Shown here one piece after another: positions 8,715 through 17,118 of a DNA stretch of 64,000 nt. This DNA is from an uncultured Eubacteriales bacterium. Its GTDB lineage: Bacteria; Bacillota; Clostridia; Oscillospirales; Butyricicoccaceae. Position 1 is the stretch's first letter; each line of letters opens with the position of its first letter. The notes below the pieces were generated by a model that was given only the letters and a program-made list of their open reading frames with translations, was not told where the DNA came from and did not search any database. The stretch covers positions 15,353 through 79,352 of the forward strand of contig CAKRRK010000006.1 of NCBI GenBank assembly GCA_934395135.1. The letters are read 5' to 3'. Made by a program: the position numbers and the translations under genes.

Positions 8715-9610
8715 ACATACAGAAAAACGTAATTGTTTCGATGGTGGGCAAAGCTAACGTAGGCAAGTCCACTCTGACCAACCGTCTGGTGGGGAAAAAG
8801 GTGGCGATTGTATCGCCCAAACCCCAGACCACCCGGACAAGGATCACCGGCGTTGCCAACAGGGATGGCTGCCAGTTTGTATTTATGGACACGCCGGGGT
8901 ATCACAAGCCGCGTTCCCGGCTGGGAGATTTTATGGTGAAGGTGACGACGGATACCGTGGCGGAAGTGGACTGCGCCGCTCTGGTGGTGGAACCGGACCC
9001 AACAGTGCATCCGGCGGAAGAGGCTCTGCTGGATGCTATCCGGCGGGGAAAGGTCCCTGCCGTGCTGGTCATCAATAAAATAGATACGGTGCGGCGGGAA
9101 CAGCTTTTGCCGGTGATTGCTGCCTATTCTGCACGGCACTCATTTGCGGCGGTGGTGCCGGTTTCCGGAAAAACCGGTGAAAATCTGGAGATACTGCTGG
9201 AGGAACTGGAAAAATTTGCCCTGGAGGGACCGCAGCTTTTTCCGGACGATATGGTATCCGACCAGCCGGAGCGGCAGATGGTGGCGGAAATTATCCGGGA
9301 AAAGCTGCTTACACTGCTGGACCGGGAGGTGCCCCATGGCATCGCGGTGGAACTGATAAAAATGGAGCGGGAGGCAAACGGCGTGGTATCCGTTTCCGCC
9401 ACGATCTACTGCGAAAAGAAAAGCCACAAGGGCATTATCATCGGCGGCGGCGGCGCCATGCTGAAAAGAACCGGACAGCTGGCCCGGGCGGATATAGAGG
9501 CCCTTGTAGGCGGGAAGGTTTATCTGGAATTGTGGGTTAAGGTAAAGGAAGGCTGGCGCAACAACACCTATCAGATGCGCAATTTTGGTTATGACGGGGA
9601 CAATGCATAA
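8711..9610 (+). CDS. era: GTPase Era
   Basis: Essential GTPase that binds the 3' end of 16S rRNA and helps 30S assembly. The G1 loop GKANVGKS lies at residues 13-20, G2 has TTRTRITGV, G3 is DTPGYHKPRS and G4 is NKID. The C-terminal KH domain is shown by HKGIIIGGGGAMLK at about residues 238-251. Length of 299 residues is normal. It overlaps dgkA by 4 bases and is followed by a probable terminator before yqzL/recO. Confidence 0.97.
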   Translation: MNIQKNVIVSMVGKANVGKSTLTNRLVGKKVAIVSPKPQTTRTRITGVANRDGCQFVFMDTPGYHKPRSRLGDFMVKVTTDTVAEVDCAALVVEPDPTVHPAEEALLDAIRRGKVPAVLVINKIDTVRREQLLPVIAAYSARHSFAAVVPVSGKTGENLEILLEELEKFALEGPQLFPDDMVSDQPERQMVAEIIREKLLTLLDREVPHGIAVELIKMEREANGVVSVSATIYCEKKSHKGIIIGGGGAMLKRTGQLARADIEALVGGKVYLELWVKVKEGWRNNTYQMRNFGYDGDNA

Positions 9611-9639
9611 ACAGCCGGCGCGGCCTCATCCGGCAAAGA

Positions 9640-9695
9640 CCGGAAGGAACCGCCCCGCGCCATAGGTTCCGGGGCTGACTTCCGGCGGCTTTTTT
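9640..9695 (+). terminator. Probable terminator after era
   Basis: Nested arms CCGGAAG (9640-9646) and CTTCCGG (9679-9685), with GAACC/GGTTC inside, are followed a few bases later by a T6 run. The hairpin is imperfect, with a large central loop. Confidence 0.45.
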
Positions 9696-9903
9696 GCGGC
9701 CGCTTCGGGAAGAAAAGCCCGGGATCCGGCGGCCGGAAAAATCGCAGAACACCAATATTTCCCATGAAAAAACGGAAACAAAGAGACGGAAAATAACGAA
9801 AAAAGGATAATTTTACAGAAAAATCCACCAAAAAGCGGGAAAAGCTTTCCAACATAAAACTTCTTTCTCCAAGGAAGACTATGTGGAAAAGGAGGCGTTT
9901 TGG

Positions 9904-10059
9904 GTGGAAGACAGAATTTGGAATTTATTTTTGGAAACCGGTATGCCGGAGGCGTATCTCGCCTACAAAATGTATCGGAAAACCAAGCGGGACGAGAAAG
10001 GGGATCGGCAAAACGAAGGGATTGGTCATTCGGGAGACGGGATTTGGCGAGTGGGATAA
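9904..10059 (+). CDS. yqzL: YqzL-like small protein between era and recO
   Basis: A 51-codon frame from GTG 9904 to TAA 10057-10059, with GGAGG 8 bases upstream. It starts MEDRIWNLFLETGMPEAYLA. This matches the YqzL pattern of a short protein with an aromatic N-terminus, a TG turn, then an E/D-A-Y-L-Y-K helix (here AYLAYK). In Bacillus yqzL lies exactly between era and recO. The tail after residue 30 is hydrophilic and may be lineage-specific. It overlaps the N-terminal codons of recO in another frame. Its function is unknown. Confidence 0.6.
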   Translation: MEDRIWNLFLETGMPEAYLAYKMYRKTKRDEKGDRQNEGIGHSGDGIWRVG

Positions 10060-10750
10060 ATATATCACCGTGTTATCGGAGGATGGAATTTGCAGTGTGC
10101 TGTGCAAAGGGGTGCGTTCGAAAAACAGCAAAAACGCCCCGGCAACGCGGCTGTTTTGCTACAGCGAGTTTACCGTCCATGAAAGCCGCGGAAAGTTTAC
10201 CCTGAAGGAAGCCGCCGTGCGGACGCCCTTTTGGGGCGTGACGGAGGATATGGCCCGGTATGCGCTGTTTTGCTATTTTTCCCAGCTTGCCGAACGGGCG
10301 GTCTTTGGAGACCGGGATCAGGCGAAGCCGGTTTTGGAACTGTTTCTTCGGGCCTTATACAGCGTGACGGAAAAGCAGCGCAGCCTGACATTGGTCAAAA
10401 GCGTGTTTGAACTGCGGTTGGCGGCAGGAAGCGGATTTTTGCCGGACCTTGCGGGCTGTCCTCATGTGGGGGCGGAAGGCCCGGTCTGTTTTTCCATTGC
10501 CGATGGGACGGCGGTGTGCCCCGCCTGCGCCCCGGCGGGATACATAACGATCAGCCGGGGGGTTTTTGACGCGCTCCGGTTTATTTGCTCCGCGGAGACC
10601 AGGCGGGTGTTTTCCTTTTCCCTGCCGCCGGCGGGGGAGGCGGCCCTGGGGGACCTTGCGGAGCGCTATCTTCTCTATCACTGGGGAGAAAAGCCGAAAA
10701 CCCTGGAATTTTATAAATCTTTAGCAACAACGGAGTTTACGAAGATATGA
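10022..10750 (+). CDS. recO: DNA repair protein RecO
   Basis: RecO loads RecA onto SSB-coated DNA together with RecR. The N-terminal OB-fold begins around TKGLVIRETGFGEWDK, followed by the helical domain and a cysteine cluster (CPHV and CPAC, about residues 145-175), the usual zinc-binding site of Gram-positive RecO. The start is uncertain. The only in-frame ATG (9881) would add about 40 un-RecO-like residues lying inside yqzL. TTG 10022 is used here, although family alignment would favour the non-canonical ATC at 10004. The 3' end overlaps mutS2 by 4 bases. Confidence 0.88.
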   Translation: MVIRETGFGEWDKYITVLSEDGICSVLCKGVRSKNSKNAPATRLFCYSEFTVHESRGKFTLKEAAVRTPFWGVTEDMARYALFCYFSQLAERAVFGDRDQAKPVLELFLRALYSVTEKQRSLTLVKSVFELRLAAGSGFLPDLAGCPHVGAEGPVCFSIADGTAVCPACAPAGYITISRGVFDALRFICSAETRRVFSFSLPPAGEAALGDLAERYLLYHWGEKPKTLEFYKSLATTEFTKI

Positions 10751-13119
10751 AAAGACAACGAGCCTACCATGTGCTGGAACTGGACACCGTTTTGGACATG
10801 TTGAAAGCCCACGCTGTCAGCAGCGGGGCAAAAGCGCGGATTGACCGTCTCGTTCCCTCCCGGGATGTGGACGAAATCCGGCAGTGGCAGCGGCAGACGA
10901 CGGACGCCAAGCAAATGATGGTGCTCCATGGCGCGCCGTCCTTCGGCGGCATACGGGATCTTTCCTCCCATCTGCGGCGGCTGTCTGCCGGCGGGGTGCT
11001 GAATGCCCAGGAGCTGCTGGACATCGCGGCCCTGCTGCGCTGTGCGGAGGACGTGAAAAAGTACAGCGCGGAAGAAGAAACAAACAGCCTGACGGACCTG
11101 TTTTCCAGAATACAAACCAACCGCTCTCTGGCGGAACGCATTGGCACGTCCATCCTCAGCGCGGAGGAAATTGCCGACGGCGCGTCCCCGGAACTGTACC
11201 AGATTCGGCGGCAGATGCGGCAGCAAAACGGAAAAATCCGGGATATTTTAAGCAAGATGGTAGCGGCTGGCGGCAGCTATTTGCAGGAAGCCATTATCAC
11301 CCAGCGAAACGGCCGGTTCGTTATTCCGGTGAAGGCGGAGCACAAGGGAGATGTGGCCGGCATGGTGCACGATGTGTCCTCCAGCGGCGCTACCCTGTTC
11401 ATTGAACCGGCCCGGGTGGTAGAAGCAAACAATGCCCTCAAAGAGCTGTCGTTTGCAGAACAGGCGGAGATGGAACGGATCCTGGCCGATCTGTCCAACA
11501 GCGCCGCGGCCTTTGCCGGCGGCCTGTCCGAGGATATGGCGGTGCTTTCTCTGCTGGACTTTGTGTTTGCCAAGGCGAAGTTTTCCTTTGCGCTGAATGG
11601 GGCGGAGCCAACCATGCGGGAGGGCTATTTTGTCCGGCTGGTTCGGGCCAGACATCCTCTCATTGACAGCCGGTCTGTGGTGCCGGTGGATATTGCCCTG
11701 GGCCAGGGGTACGATACCCTGGTGATTACCGGGCCAAACACCGGCGGAAAAACCGTCAGTCTGAAGATATTGGGTCTTTTGACGCTGATGGCGGCCTGCG
11801 GCCTGCATATTCCCGCCAGCGAGGAGAGCGAAGTGGGGGTATTTGAACATATTTATGCGGACATTGGGGACGAACAAAGCATTGAGCAGTCCCTTTCCAC
11901 TTTTTCCGCCCATATGAAAAACATTGTGTCCATTGTGCAGGTGTGCAGGCAGGGAGATATGGTGCTGTTTGATGAGCTGGGGGCGGGTACGGATCCCACA
12001 GAGGGGGCGGCGCTCGCGGTATCCATCATTGAATACACCCGGCAGATGGCGGCACTTGTGGCCGCTACCACCCACTATGCGGAATTGAAGGCCTATGCCC
12101 TTACTACCGACGGGGTGGAGAATGCATCCTGTGAGTTTGACGTGCGAACCCTGCAGCCGACGTACCGGCTGATTACCGGCGTGCCGGGAAAATCCAATGC
12201 GTTTGCCATCGGCGCCCGGCTGGGCCTGCCGGATGCCATTATCCAGCGGGCAAAGCAGCAGATGTCCGAAGAAAGCATCGGCTTTGAATCCATGCTTGCT
12301 ACGCTGGAACGGGAGCGGCTGGAGCTGGAACGATACAAGGCGGAAGCGGATAAGATGCGTCGGGAGGCCCAGTCGGAACGGGACCGGGCGGAAAACCTGA
12401 AGGACAAAACCGAACGTGAGAACGACCAGCGGATCCAGCGGGCAAAAGAAAAGGCCGAAGCGATTTTAAAAGATGCCCGGATGACAGCGGAAACTGTCTT
12501 TCTGGAACTGGACGACGTGAAAAAAAAGGCGGCCAGACAGGCAGCGGAGCAAAACCTTGCGGCGGCAAAGGCCGCGCTGCGGGGTGCGCTGAACGAGGCG
12601 GAGGCCAAAGTTCGAAAAAGCAGCGGCAAAAAAACAGTCAGCCCGTCGGAAATACAGGCCTTTGCGGCAGGAGACGATGTGGAGCTGCTTAACATGGGGG
12701 TAGACGCTGTGGTGCTTGCCCCGGCGGACAAAGATGGAAAGGTGCTGGTGCAGGCCGGCATTTTGAAAATGTCCGTGCGGGAGAACGAAATCCGCCGAAA
12801 GCAGGCGCCTCCCAAGCCAAAGGGCAAAGTATACCGTTCGGCGCCGGGCGGGGTTTCCGATCTCCTCCGCACCTCTGCCAAAAGCGAAGTGGATGTCCGG
12901 GGCCTGTGTGCCGAGGACGCGATTTTAGAGGTGGACCAGTTCATTTCCCAGGCGCTGATGGCGGGGCTGAACACCGCAACGATCATCCATGGCAAGGGCA
13001 CCGGTGTCCTGCGGGCGGCGATTCAGCAGCACTTGAAACGAAATAAACGGATAAAGTCCGTTCGAAACGGACAGTTCGGCGAAGGGGAAATGGGTGTTAC
13101 GGTAATTGAGTTTCGGTAG
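10747..13119 (+). CDS. mutS2: Endonuclease MutS2
   Basis: MutS2 suppresses homologous recombination by cleaving branched intermediates, and in Bacillus it also senses collided ribosomes. The 790-residue product has the MutS core with a Walker A GPNTGGKT at about residues 329-336, a Walker B region VLFDELGAGTDP at about 407, a long charged coiled coil (about 515-620) and a C-terminal Smr nuclease domain. The Smr domain shows VDVRG (about 717) and the HGKGTGVLR motif (about 752). It overlaps recO by 4 bases (ATGA). Length and domain order are standard. Confidence 0.96.
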   Translation: MKRQRAYHVLELDTVLDMLKAHAVSSGAKARIDRLVPSRDVDEIRQWQRQTTDAKQMMVLHGAPSFGGIRDLSSHLRRLSAGGVLNAQELLDIAALLRCAEDVKKYSAEEETNSLTDLFSRIQTNRSLAERIGTSILSAEEIADGASPELYQIRRQMRQQNGKIRDILSKMVAAGGSYLQEAIITQRNGRFVIPVKAEHKGDVAGMVHDVSSSGATLFIEPARVVEANNALKELSFAEQAEMERILADLSNSAAAFAGGLSEDMAVLSLLDFVFAKAKFSFALNGAEPTMREGYFVRLVRARHPLIDSRSVVPVDIALGQGYDTLVITGPNTGGKTVSLKILGLLTLMAACGLHIPASEESEVGVFEHIYADIGDEQSIEQSLSTFSAHMKNIVSIVQVCRQGDMVLFDELGAGTDPTEGAALAVSIIEYTRQMAALVAATTHYAELKAYALTTDGVENASCEFDVRTLQPTYRLITGVPGKSNAFAIGARLGLPDAIIQRAKQQMSEESIGFESMLATLERERLELERYKAEADKMRREAQSERDRAENLKDKTERENDQRIQRAKEKAEAILKDARMTAETVFLELDDVKKKAARQAAEQNLAAAKAALRGALNEAEAKVRKSSGKKTVSPSEIQAFAAGDDVELLNMGVDAVVLAPADKDGKVLVQAGILKMSVRENEIRRKQAPPKPKGKVYRSAPGGVSDLLRTSAKSEVDVRGLCAEDAILEVDQFISQALMAGLNTATIIHGKGTGVLRAAIQQHLKRNKRIKSVRNGQFGEGEMGVTVIEFR

Positions 13120-13144
13120 ATTTTTTCCGAGCTTTCTGCCAAAC

Positions 13145-13199
13145 TGTGAAAAAGTCTTTTTATTTCAAATTTTTCCTTTGATATTAAGGCTTTTTCACA
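13145..13199. repeat. 10-bp inverted repeat in the mutS2-HPr gap
   Basis: TGTGAAAAAG (13145-13154) and CTTTTTCACA (13190-13199) are perfect complements with 35 AT-rich bases between. The left arm is followed by T5, but the long loop makes it a weak terminator. Confidence 0.5.
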
Positions 13200-13243
13200 A
13201 GAAAAGGGCGGATTTGCAGGATAAAATTAAGGACTTTGACAGA

Positions 13244-13286
13244 TTGACTTTTTCGTAAAAAAACGATATCCTTATAGTACTATAAT
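13244..13286 (+). promoter_or_regulatory. Promoter region of the HPr-like gene, exact site unclear
   Basis: TTGACT at 13244 lies near TATAGT (13273) and TATAAT (13281), but the spacings are 23 and 31 bases. The region is clearly promoter-like and AT-rich, yet no pair fits the 16-18 base rule. Confidence 0.3.
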
Positions 13287-13323
13287 GATTTGGGGTTATT
13301 TGTTTACGGTAGGAGAGATAGTT

Positions 13324-13587
13324 ATGTATTCTAGAGAAGTACAAGTTACAAACCAGGTGGGTTTGTATGCGAGACCGGCCACGTTCTTCATTCAAAAGGC
13401 AAATGAATTCAAAAGCACTGTTCTGGTGGAAAAAGAAGAACGCAAAGTAAACGCCAAGAGCCTGTTGGGCATTTTGTCTTTGGGCATTACAAAAGGAACT
13501 ACCATCACGCTGACCGCGGACGGTCCGGACGAAGAAGAAGCGGTGGAAGCGCTGGTCGAACTGATCAATTCCAATTTTAGTGATTAA
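13324..13587 (+). CDS. HPr-family protein with Tyr15 in place of His15 (Crh-like)
   Basis: An 87-residue HPr fold. In HPr, His15 receives phosphate from enzyme I, and Ser46 is phosphorylated by HPr kinase to form the CcpA corepressor. Here the active-site motif reads GLYARPA, so position 15 is Tyr (codon TAT, one base from CAT). Ser46 is kept in NAKSLLGILSLG. Bacillus Crh likewise lacks His15 (Gln) and has only the regulatory serine, so a carbon-regulatory and not a sugar-transport role is inferred. ATG 13324 follows AGGAGAG. The gene stands alone between mutS2 and uvrC and ends in a strong terminator. Confidence 0.88.
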   Translation: MYSREVQVTNQVGLYARPATFFIQKANEFKSTVLVEKEERKVNAKSLLGILSLGITKGTTITLTADGPDEEEAVEALVELINSNFSD

Positions 13588-13605
13588 GAACAAGTAAATT
13601 TGTGG

Positions 13606-13636
13606 AATAAAGCACCGCTGCTGCGGTGCTTTATTT
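13606..13636. terminator. Terminator after the HPr-like gene
   Basis: Perfect 13-bp stem AATAAAGCACCGC with loop TGCT and its complement. The stem itself supplies the flanking A and T runs, so it is bidirectional. Confidence 0.85.
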
Positions 13637-13668
13637 AAATTTGGAAGGATCTGGAAAGGAGGAAAAAG

Positions 13669-15486
13669 ATGACGGAACTGAAGGAAAAAGTTTTGGCGCT
13701 GCCCTATAAACCGGGGGTATATATGATGCGGGACAAGGCCGGCGAAGTAATTTATGTGGGCAAGGCCAAAGCGCTCAAAAACCGGGTTTCCCAGTATTTC
13801 CAGAGCGAGGCAAGGCATACGCCCAAAACCGCCGCAATGGTTTCCCACATCGCCTCCTTTGACATCATTGTTACCGAGACAGAATTTGAGGCCCTGGTGC
13901 TGGAAAACGCCATGATCAAAAAATACCGGCCGAAATATAACATTCTGCTGAAGGATGACAAGGGATATCCTTATATCAAAGCGGACATCAAAAAAGAATT
14001 TCCGGAATTTTCCGTGGTATCCAAGCCGGGAAAAGACGGGAATTTGTATTTTGGCCCGTATTCCGGCAGAATTTCTGCCAAGCGGGCGATTGATACCATC
14101 AACGAAAATCTGAAGCTGCGCACCTGCCGCCGGGTGCTGCCCCGGGACGCCGGGAAGGAGCGGCCGTGTCTGAACGCCCATCTGCATCGGTGCATCGCTC
14201 CCTGCACGGGAGACATTTCCAGCGGGGAATACCGGAAGCTGTTTTTTCAGGGCGTCAGTTTGCTGAAAGGAAACTATAAGGCAGTGGCGGAAAAAATAGA
14301 GGAAGAAATGCGGCGGGCCGCGGAAGAAATGCGGTTTGAGCGGGCCGCGGAACTGCGGGATCGGCTGCGGGCGGTGAACGGCCTGGGGCTGAAACAAAAG
14401 GTCGTGTCCGGCAGCGGCTTTGACTGCGACGCGCTGGGAGTCGCCTTTGGCGCCCGGGAAAGCTGTGTGGTGATTCTGCACTTTGTGGATGGCAGCCTGT
14501 CGGATAAGGAATACGTTTTTTTGGAAAAAATGTCTCCAAGGGAGCAAAGTGAACTGCTGGAGCAGTTTATCCGGCAGTATTATGAACGGCGGGGCGGCGC
14601 GCCCGGGACCGTACTGATTCCGGAGACCTTTGAAGGGATGGAGGACATGGAGGCGTTCCTGTTTTCCATTTCCCAAAAAAAGACTGAACTTCGGGTTCCC
14701 AGGCGGGGGGATATGGTCCGGCGGCTGGACCTTGCGGCCCAAAACGCATCGGAGGAACTGCTGCGCCGGGAAACGGTCAAGCAAAAGGGAATGAAAAGCG
14801 TGCAGTTGTTTGCAGAGGCTTGCGGACTGCCGGATGTGCCGGAATTGTTTGAGGCCTATGACATATCGAACCTTGCCGGCAGCATGACGGTGGGGGCAAT
14901 GGCGGTGTTTGACAAGGGAAAACCGCTGAAAAAACGGTATCGCAAGTTTAAAATCCAAAGCATTTCCGGGCAGGACGATTATCGGGCGATTCAGGAGGTG
15001 CTGTCCCGCCGCCTGCGCCACTATGCGGACGGGGATGAGGGCTTTTCTCCCTTGCCGTCGGTATTTCTCATTGACGGCGGGGCGGGACAGGTGTCCGCCG
15101 CGCTGGAAGTGGTGCGGGAATATGGCCTTGCCATCCCGGTGATAGGCATGGCAAAGGACAGCCGCCACCGGACGGATCGTCTGGTGCTGGCAGATGGCAG
15201 GGAAATCGGCCTGTCTGCCCGTCCGGCGCTGTTTTCCTTTGTAGGGCGGATGCAGGAAGAGGTACATCGGTTTGCCATCGAATTTCACCGGGCGCAGCGC
15301 CGGCAGTCTGTGGGTTCGGTGCTGGACCGCATCCAGGGGGTTGGCCCCAAGCGGCGCAACGCTCTGCTGCGGAAATTTCACAGCCTGGAGGCGATCAAGG
15401 CGGCGGACCTTGCCCAGCTGCAGGAAGTCGTGCCGGAATCCACGGCAAAGCACATTATAGACTATTGGAAGCAAGAGGAACTTTAA
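13669..15486 (+). CDS. uvrC: Excinuclease ABC subunit UvrC
   Basis: UvrC makes the two incisions around bulky DNA lesions. The 605-residue protein has the GIY-YIG nuclease domain at the N-terminus (PGVYMMRD, then VIYVGKA, about residues 15-33), a UVR domain for UvrB contact (about 200-235), the RNase H-like 5' nuclease domain (DISNLAGS about 400; IDGGAGQ about 468) and C-terminal helix-hairpin-helix motifs (GVGPKRRNALL about 560). GGAGG precedes the ATG. Its stop codon directly abuts the rsmD ATG. Confidence 0.97.
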   Translation: MTELKEKVLALPYKPGVYMMRDKAGEVIYVGKAKALKNRVSQYFQSEARHTPKTAAMVSHIASFDIIVTETEFEALVLENAMIKKYRPKYNILLKDDKGYPYIKADIKKEFPEFSVVSKPGKDGNLYFGPYSGRISAKRAIDTINENLKLRTCRRVLPRDAGKERPCLNAHLHRCIAPCTGDISSGEYRKLFFQGVSLLKGNYKAVAEKIEEEMRRAAEEMRFERAAELRDRLRAVNGLGLKQKVVSGSGFDCDALGVAFGARESCVVILHFVDGSLSDKEYVFLEKMSPREQSELLEQFIRQYYERRGGAPGTVLIPETFEGMEDMEAFLFSISQKKTELRVPRRGDMVRRLDLAAQNASEELLRRETVKQKGMKSVQLFAEACGLPDVPELFEAYDISNLAGSMTVGAMAVFDKGKPLKKRYRKFKIQSISGQDDYRAIQEVLSRRLRHYADGDEGFSPLPSVFLIDGGAGQVSAALEVVREYGLAIPVIGMAKDSRHRTDRLVLADGREIGLSARPALFSFVGRMQEEVHRFAIEFHRAQRRQSVGSVLDRIQGVGPKRRNALLRKFHSLEAIKAADLAQLQEVVPESTAKHIIDYWKQEEL

Positions 15487-16035
15487 ATGCGAATTATCAG
15501 CGGACAGGCCCGGGGGAAAAAGCTGGAGAGCGTACCGGGGATGGATACCCGCCCTACCACGGACCGGGTGAAGGAATCAATTTTTAATATATTGCAGACA
15601 TTTCCCCGGAGCAAGCGGGTGCTGGATCTGTTTGCGGGCACCGGGCAGATGGGGGTGGAGGCGTTGAGCCGGGGCGCCGCGTCCGCGGTGTTTGTGGACC
15701 GGGAAGAAGCGGCCGTCCGAGTGATTCGCCGCAACCTTGCCGGCACGCCGTTTGAACACCGGGCAGCGGTCGTGAAAGGAGATTTTCTAGAATTTTTGGG
15801 AAAACAGGAAAAAAATTCCTTTGATCTGATATTTCTGGACCCGCCTTATGGAGGAAATTTATTGAATCAGGCGTTAAAAACTGTCGAAAAGTTTGACATC
15901 CTGTCATCAGATGGTATAATAATGTGTGAGTATGCATTGCATGATGCAGTTGCCTGCCCTGCGTCGTATCAGCTGCACCGGGAATACCGGTACGGCAAGA
16001 TCCGGGTGGCGCTCATCAGAAACGAGGCATTATGA
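15487..16035 (+). CDS. rsmD: 16S rRNA (guanine966-N2)-methyltransferase RsmD
   Basis: SAM-dependent enzyme that methylates G966 in helix 31 of 16S rRNA. It shows the N-terminal RIISGQARGKKL signature, TRPTTDRVKESIFN, the SAM-binding DLFAGTGQMGVEAL at about residues 39-52 and the catalytic DPPYGG at about 117-122. Length of 182 residues is normal. The gene follows uvrC without a gap and overlaps coaD by 4 bases, the common rsmD-coaD pair. Confidence 0.95.
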   Translation: MRIISGQARGKKLESVPGMDTRPTTDRVKESIFNILQTFPRSKRVLDLFAGTGQMGVEALSRGAASAVFVDREEAAVRVIRRNLAGTPFEHRAAVVKGDFLEFLGKQEKNSFDLIFLDPPYGGNLLNQALKTVEKFDILSSDGIIMCEYALHDAVACPASYQLHREYRYGKIRVALIRNEAL

Positions 16036-16517
16036 GAATTGGTATTTATCCCGGCAGCTTTGATCCCGCCACGCTGGGGCATTTGGACATTATCGAACGG
16101 GCGGCACAGTTGTTTGACAAGCTGATTGTTGTGGTTATGGTGAATAATTCCAAAACATCCCTGTTTTCCAACGGGGAAAAGGTGGATTTTCTGCGGCGTA
16201 TGACGGAGCACCTGCCTAACGTGGAGGTGGATTTCTTCGGCGGTCTGTTGGCAGAATATGCCGGCCGGAAAAAGGCGACGGCCATTGTAAAAGGGCTGCG
16301 GGCGGTGTCGGATTTTGAATATGAATTTCAGATGGCGCTTGTAAACCGCAAACTGAACCCGGAAGTGGATACGGTTTTTTTGATGACAAGCGTGGGATAT
16401 ATGTATCTTAGTTCCAGCATTGTGCGGGATGTTGCGAGCCATGGCGGCAACATTTCCGGCCTTGTCAGTGAAAAAATATTGGACGATGTAATCAGGAAAT
16501 TAAATCGGGAGGTTTAA
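16032..16517 (+). CDS. coaD: Phosphopantetheine adenylyltransferase
   Basis: Fourth step of CoA synthesis: 4'-phosphopantetheine plus ATP gives dephospho-CoA. It shows the nucleotidyltransferase motif GSFDPATLGH at about residues 9-18 and the C-terminal SSSIVRDVASHGG. The 161-residue length is typical. The last CoA step, CoaE, is encoded in this window as a domain fused to Sua5 at 52.7 kb. Confidence 0.97.
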   Translation: MRIGIYPGSFDPATLGHLDIIERAAQLFDKLIVVVMVNNSKTSLFSNGEKVDFLRRMTEHLPNVEVDFFGGLLAEYAGRKKATAIVKGLRAVSDFEYEFQMALVNRKLNPEVDTVFLMTSVGYMYLSSSIVRDVASHGGNISGLVSEKILDDVIRKLNREV

Positions 16518-16520
16518 CAT

Positions 16521-16997
16521 ATGACAGCAGCACTGGAAGAAATGATAGATGAATTGTTTTCTATGATTCAGGACGCGAAGTCGGTGCCTTTGAGCAGTGA
16601 CAAATGCATCATAGAACGGGAACGGGCCTTGGATGTGTTGGAAGAACTGCGGGCAAGCCTGCCTTCGGACCTGAAGATGGCCAAGGATATTGTGGAAAAG
16701 CGGAACGATGTAATTGCCGCCGGCAAGCGGGAGGCAGAAACCCTCAAGGCACAGGCGGACGAATATGTGAAAAAAGTGGTAAACCAACAAAACGTTGTGC
16801 AGGAAGCCAATCGCCGTGCTGCAGAGCTGGTAGGCAATGCGGAGATTCAGTCCAGAGAGCTGCGTCGGGTTGCCAACGAATATTGTGAGGATACCCTCAA
16901 GCGCGCGGAAGAAACGGTTATGCTGGCGCTGGATGAAATTAAAAACGCCCATAAAAAGTTTCGGACCCTTGCGGCTAACCATACCGCGAAGGAATAA
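16521..16997 (+). CDS. Coiled-coil protein downstream of coaD
   Basis: A 158-residue, highly charged, almost wholly helical protein without signal peptide or membrane span. It resembles the H or b subunits of V/F-type ATPases and DivIVA-like coiled coils in general character (KREAETLKAQADEYVKKVV). Its ATG lies 3 bases after coaD with GGGAGG upstream, so it is in the uvrC-rsmD-coaD operon. Such a protein behind coaD is common in Clostridia, in my recollection, but no function is established. A structural or cell-division scaffold role is only a guess. Confidence 0.75.
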   Translation: MTAALEEMIDELFSMIQDAKSVPLSSDKCIIERERALDVLEELRASLPSDLKMAKDIVEKRNDVIAAGKREAETLKAQADEYVKKVVNQQNVVQEANRRAAELVGNAEIQSRELRRVANEYCEDTLKRAEETVMLALDEIKNAHKKFRTLAANHTAKE

Positions 16998-17005
16998 CAG
17001 AAACA

Positions 17006-17045
17006 AAAACCGCCCGGCAGCCGTTTTGGCGCCTGGCGGTTTTTT
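17006..17045 (+). terminator. Terminator of the uvrC-coaD operon
   Basis: Outer arms AAAACCGCC and GGCGGTTTT enclose an imperfect CGGCAGCC/GGCGCCTG stem with a GTTTT loop, followed by a T run. Confidence 0.8.
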
Positions 17046-17118
17046 GCTGCCGGATAAAAACCGGTTCTTCTGTGGCAGGATAAAAGGAGCAAGGTTCAAA
17101 ACAGAGGGGAGTTAGAGG

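Noticed and set aside
13195..15474. 759-codon minus-strand frame over uvrC
   Set aside because: Antisense shadow; uvrC on the plus strand has all its domains.
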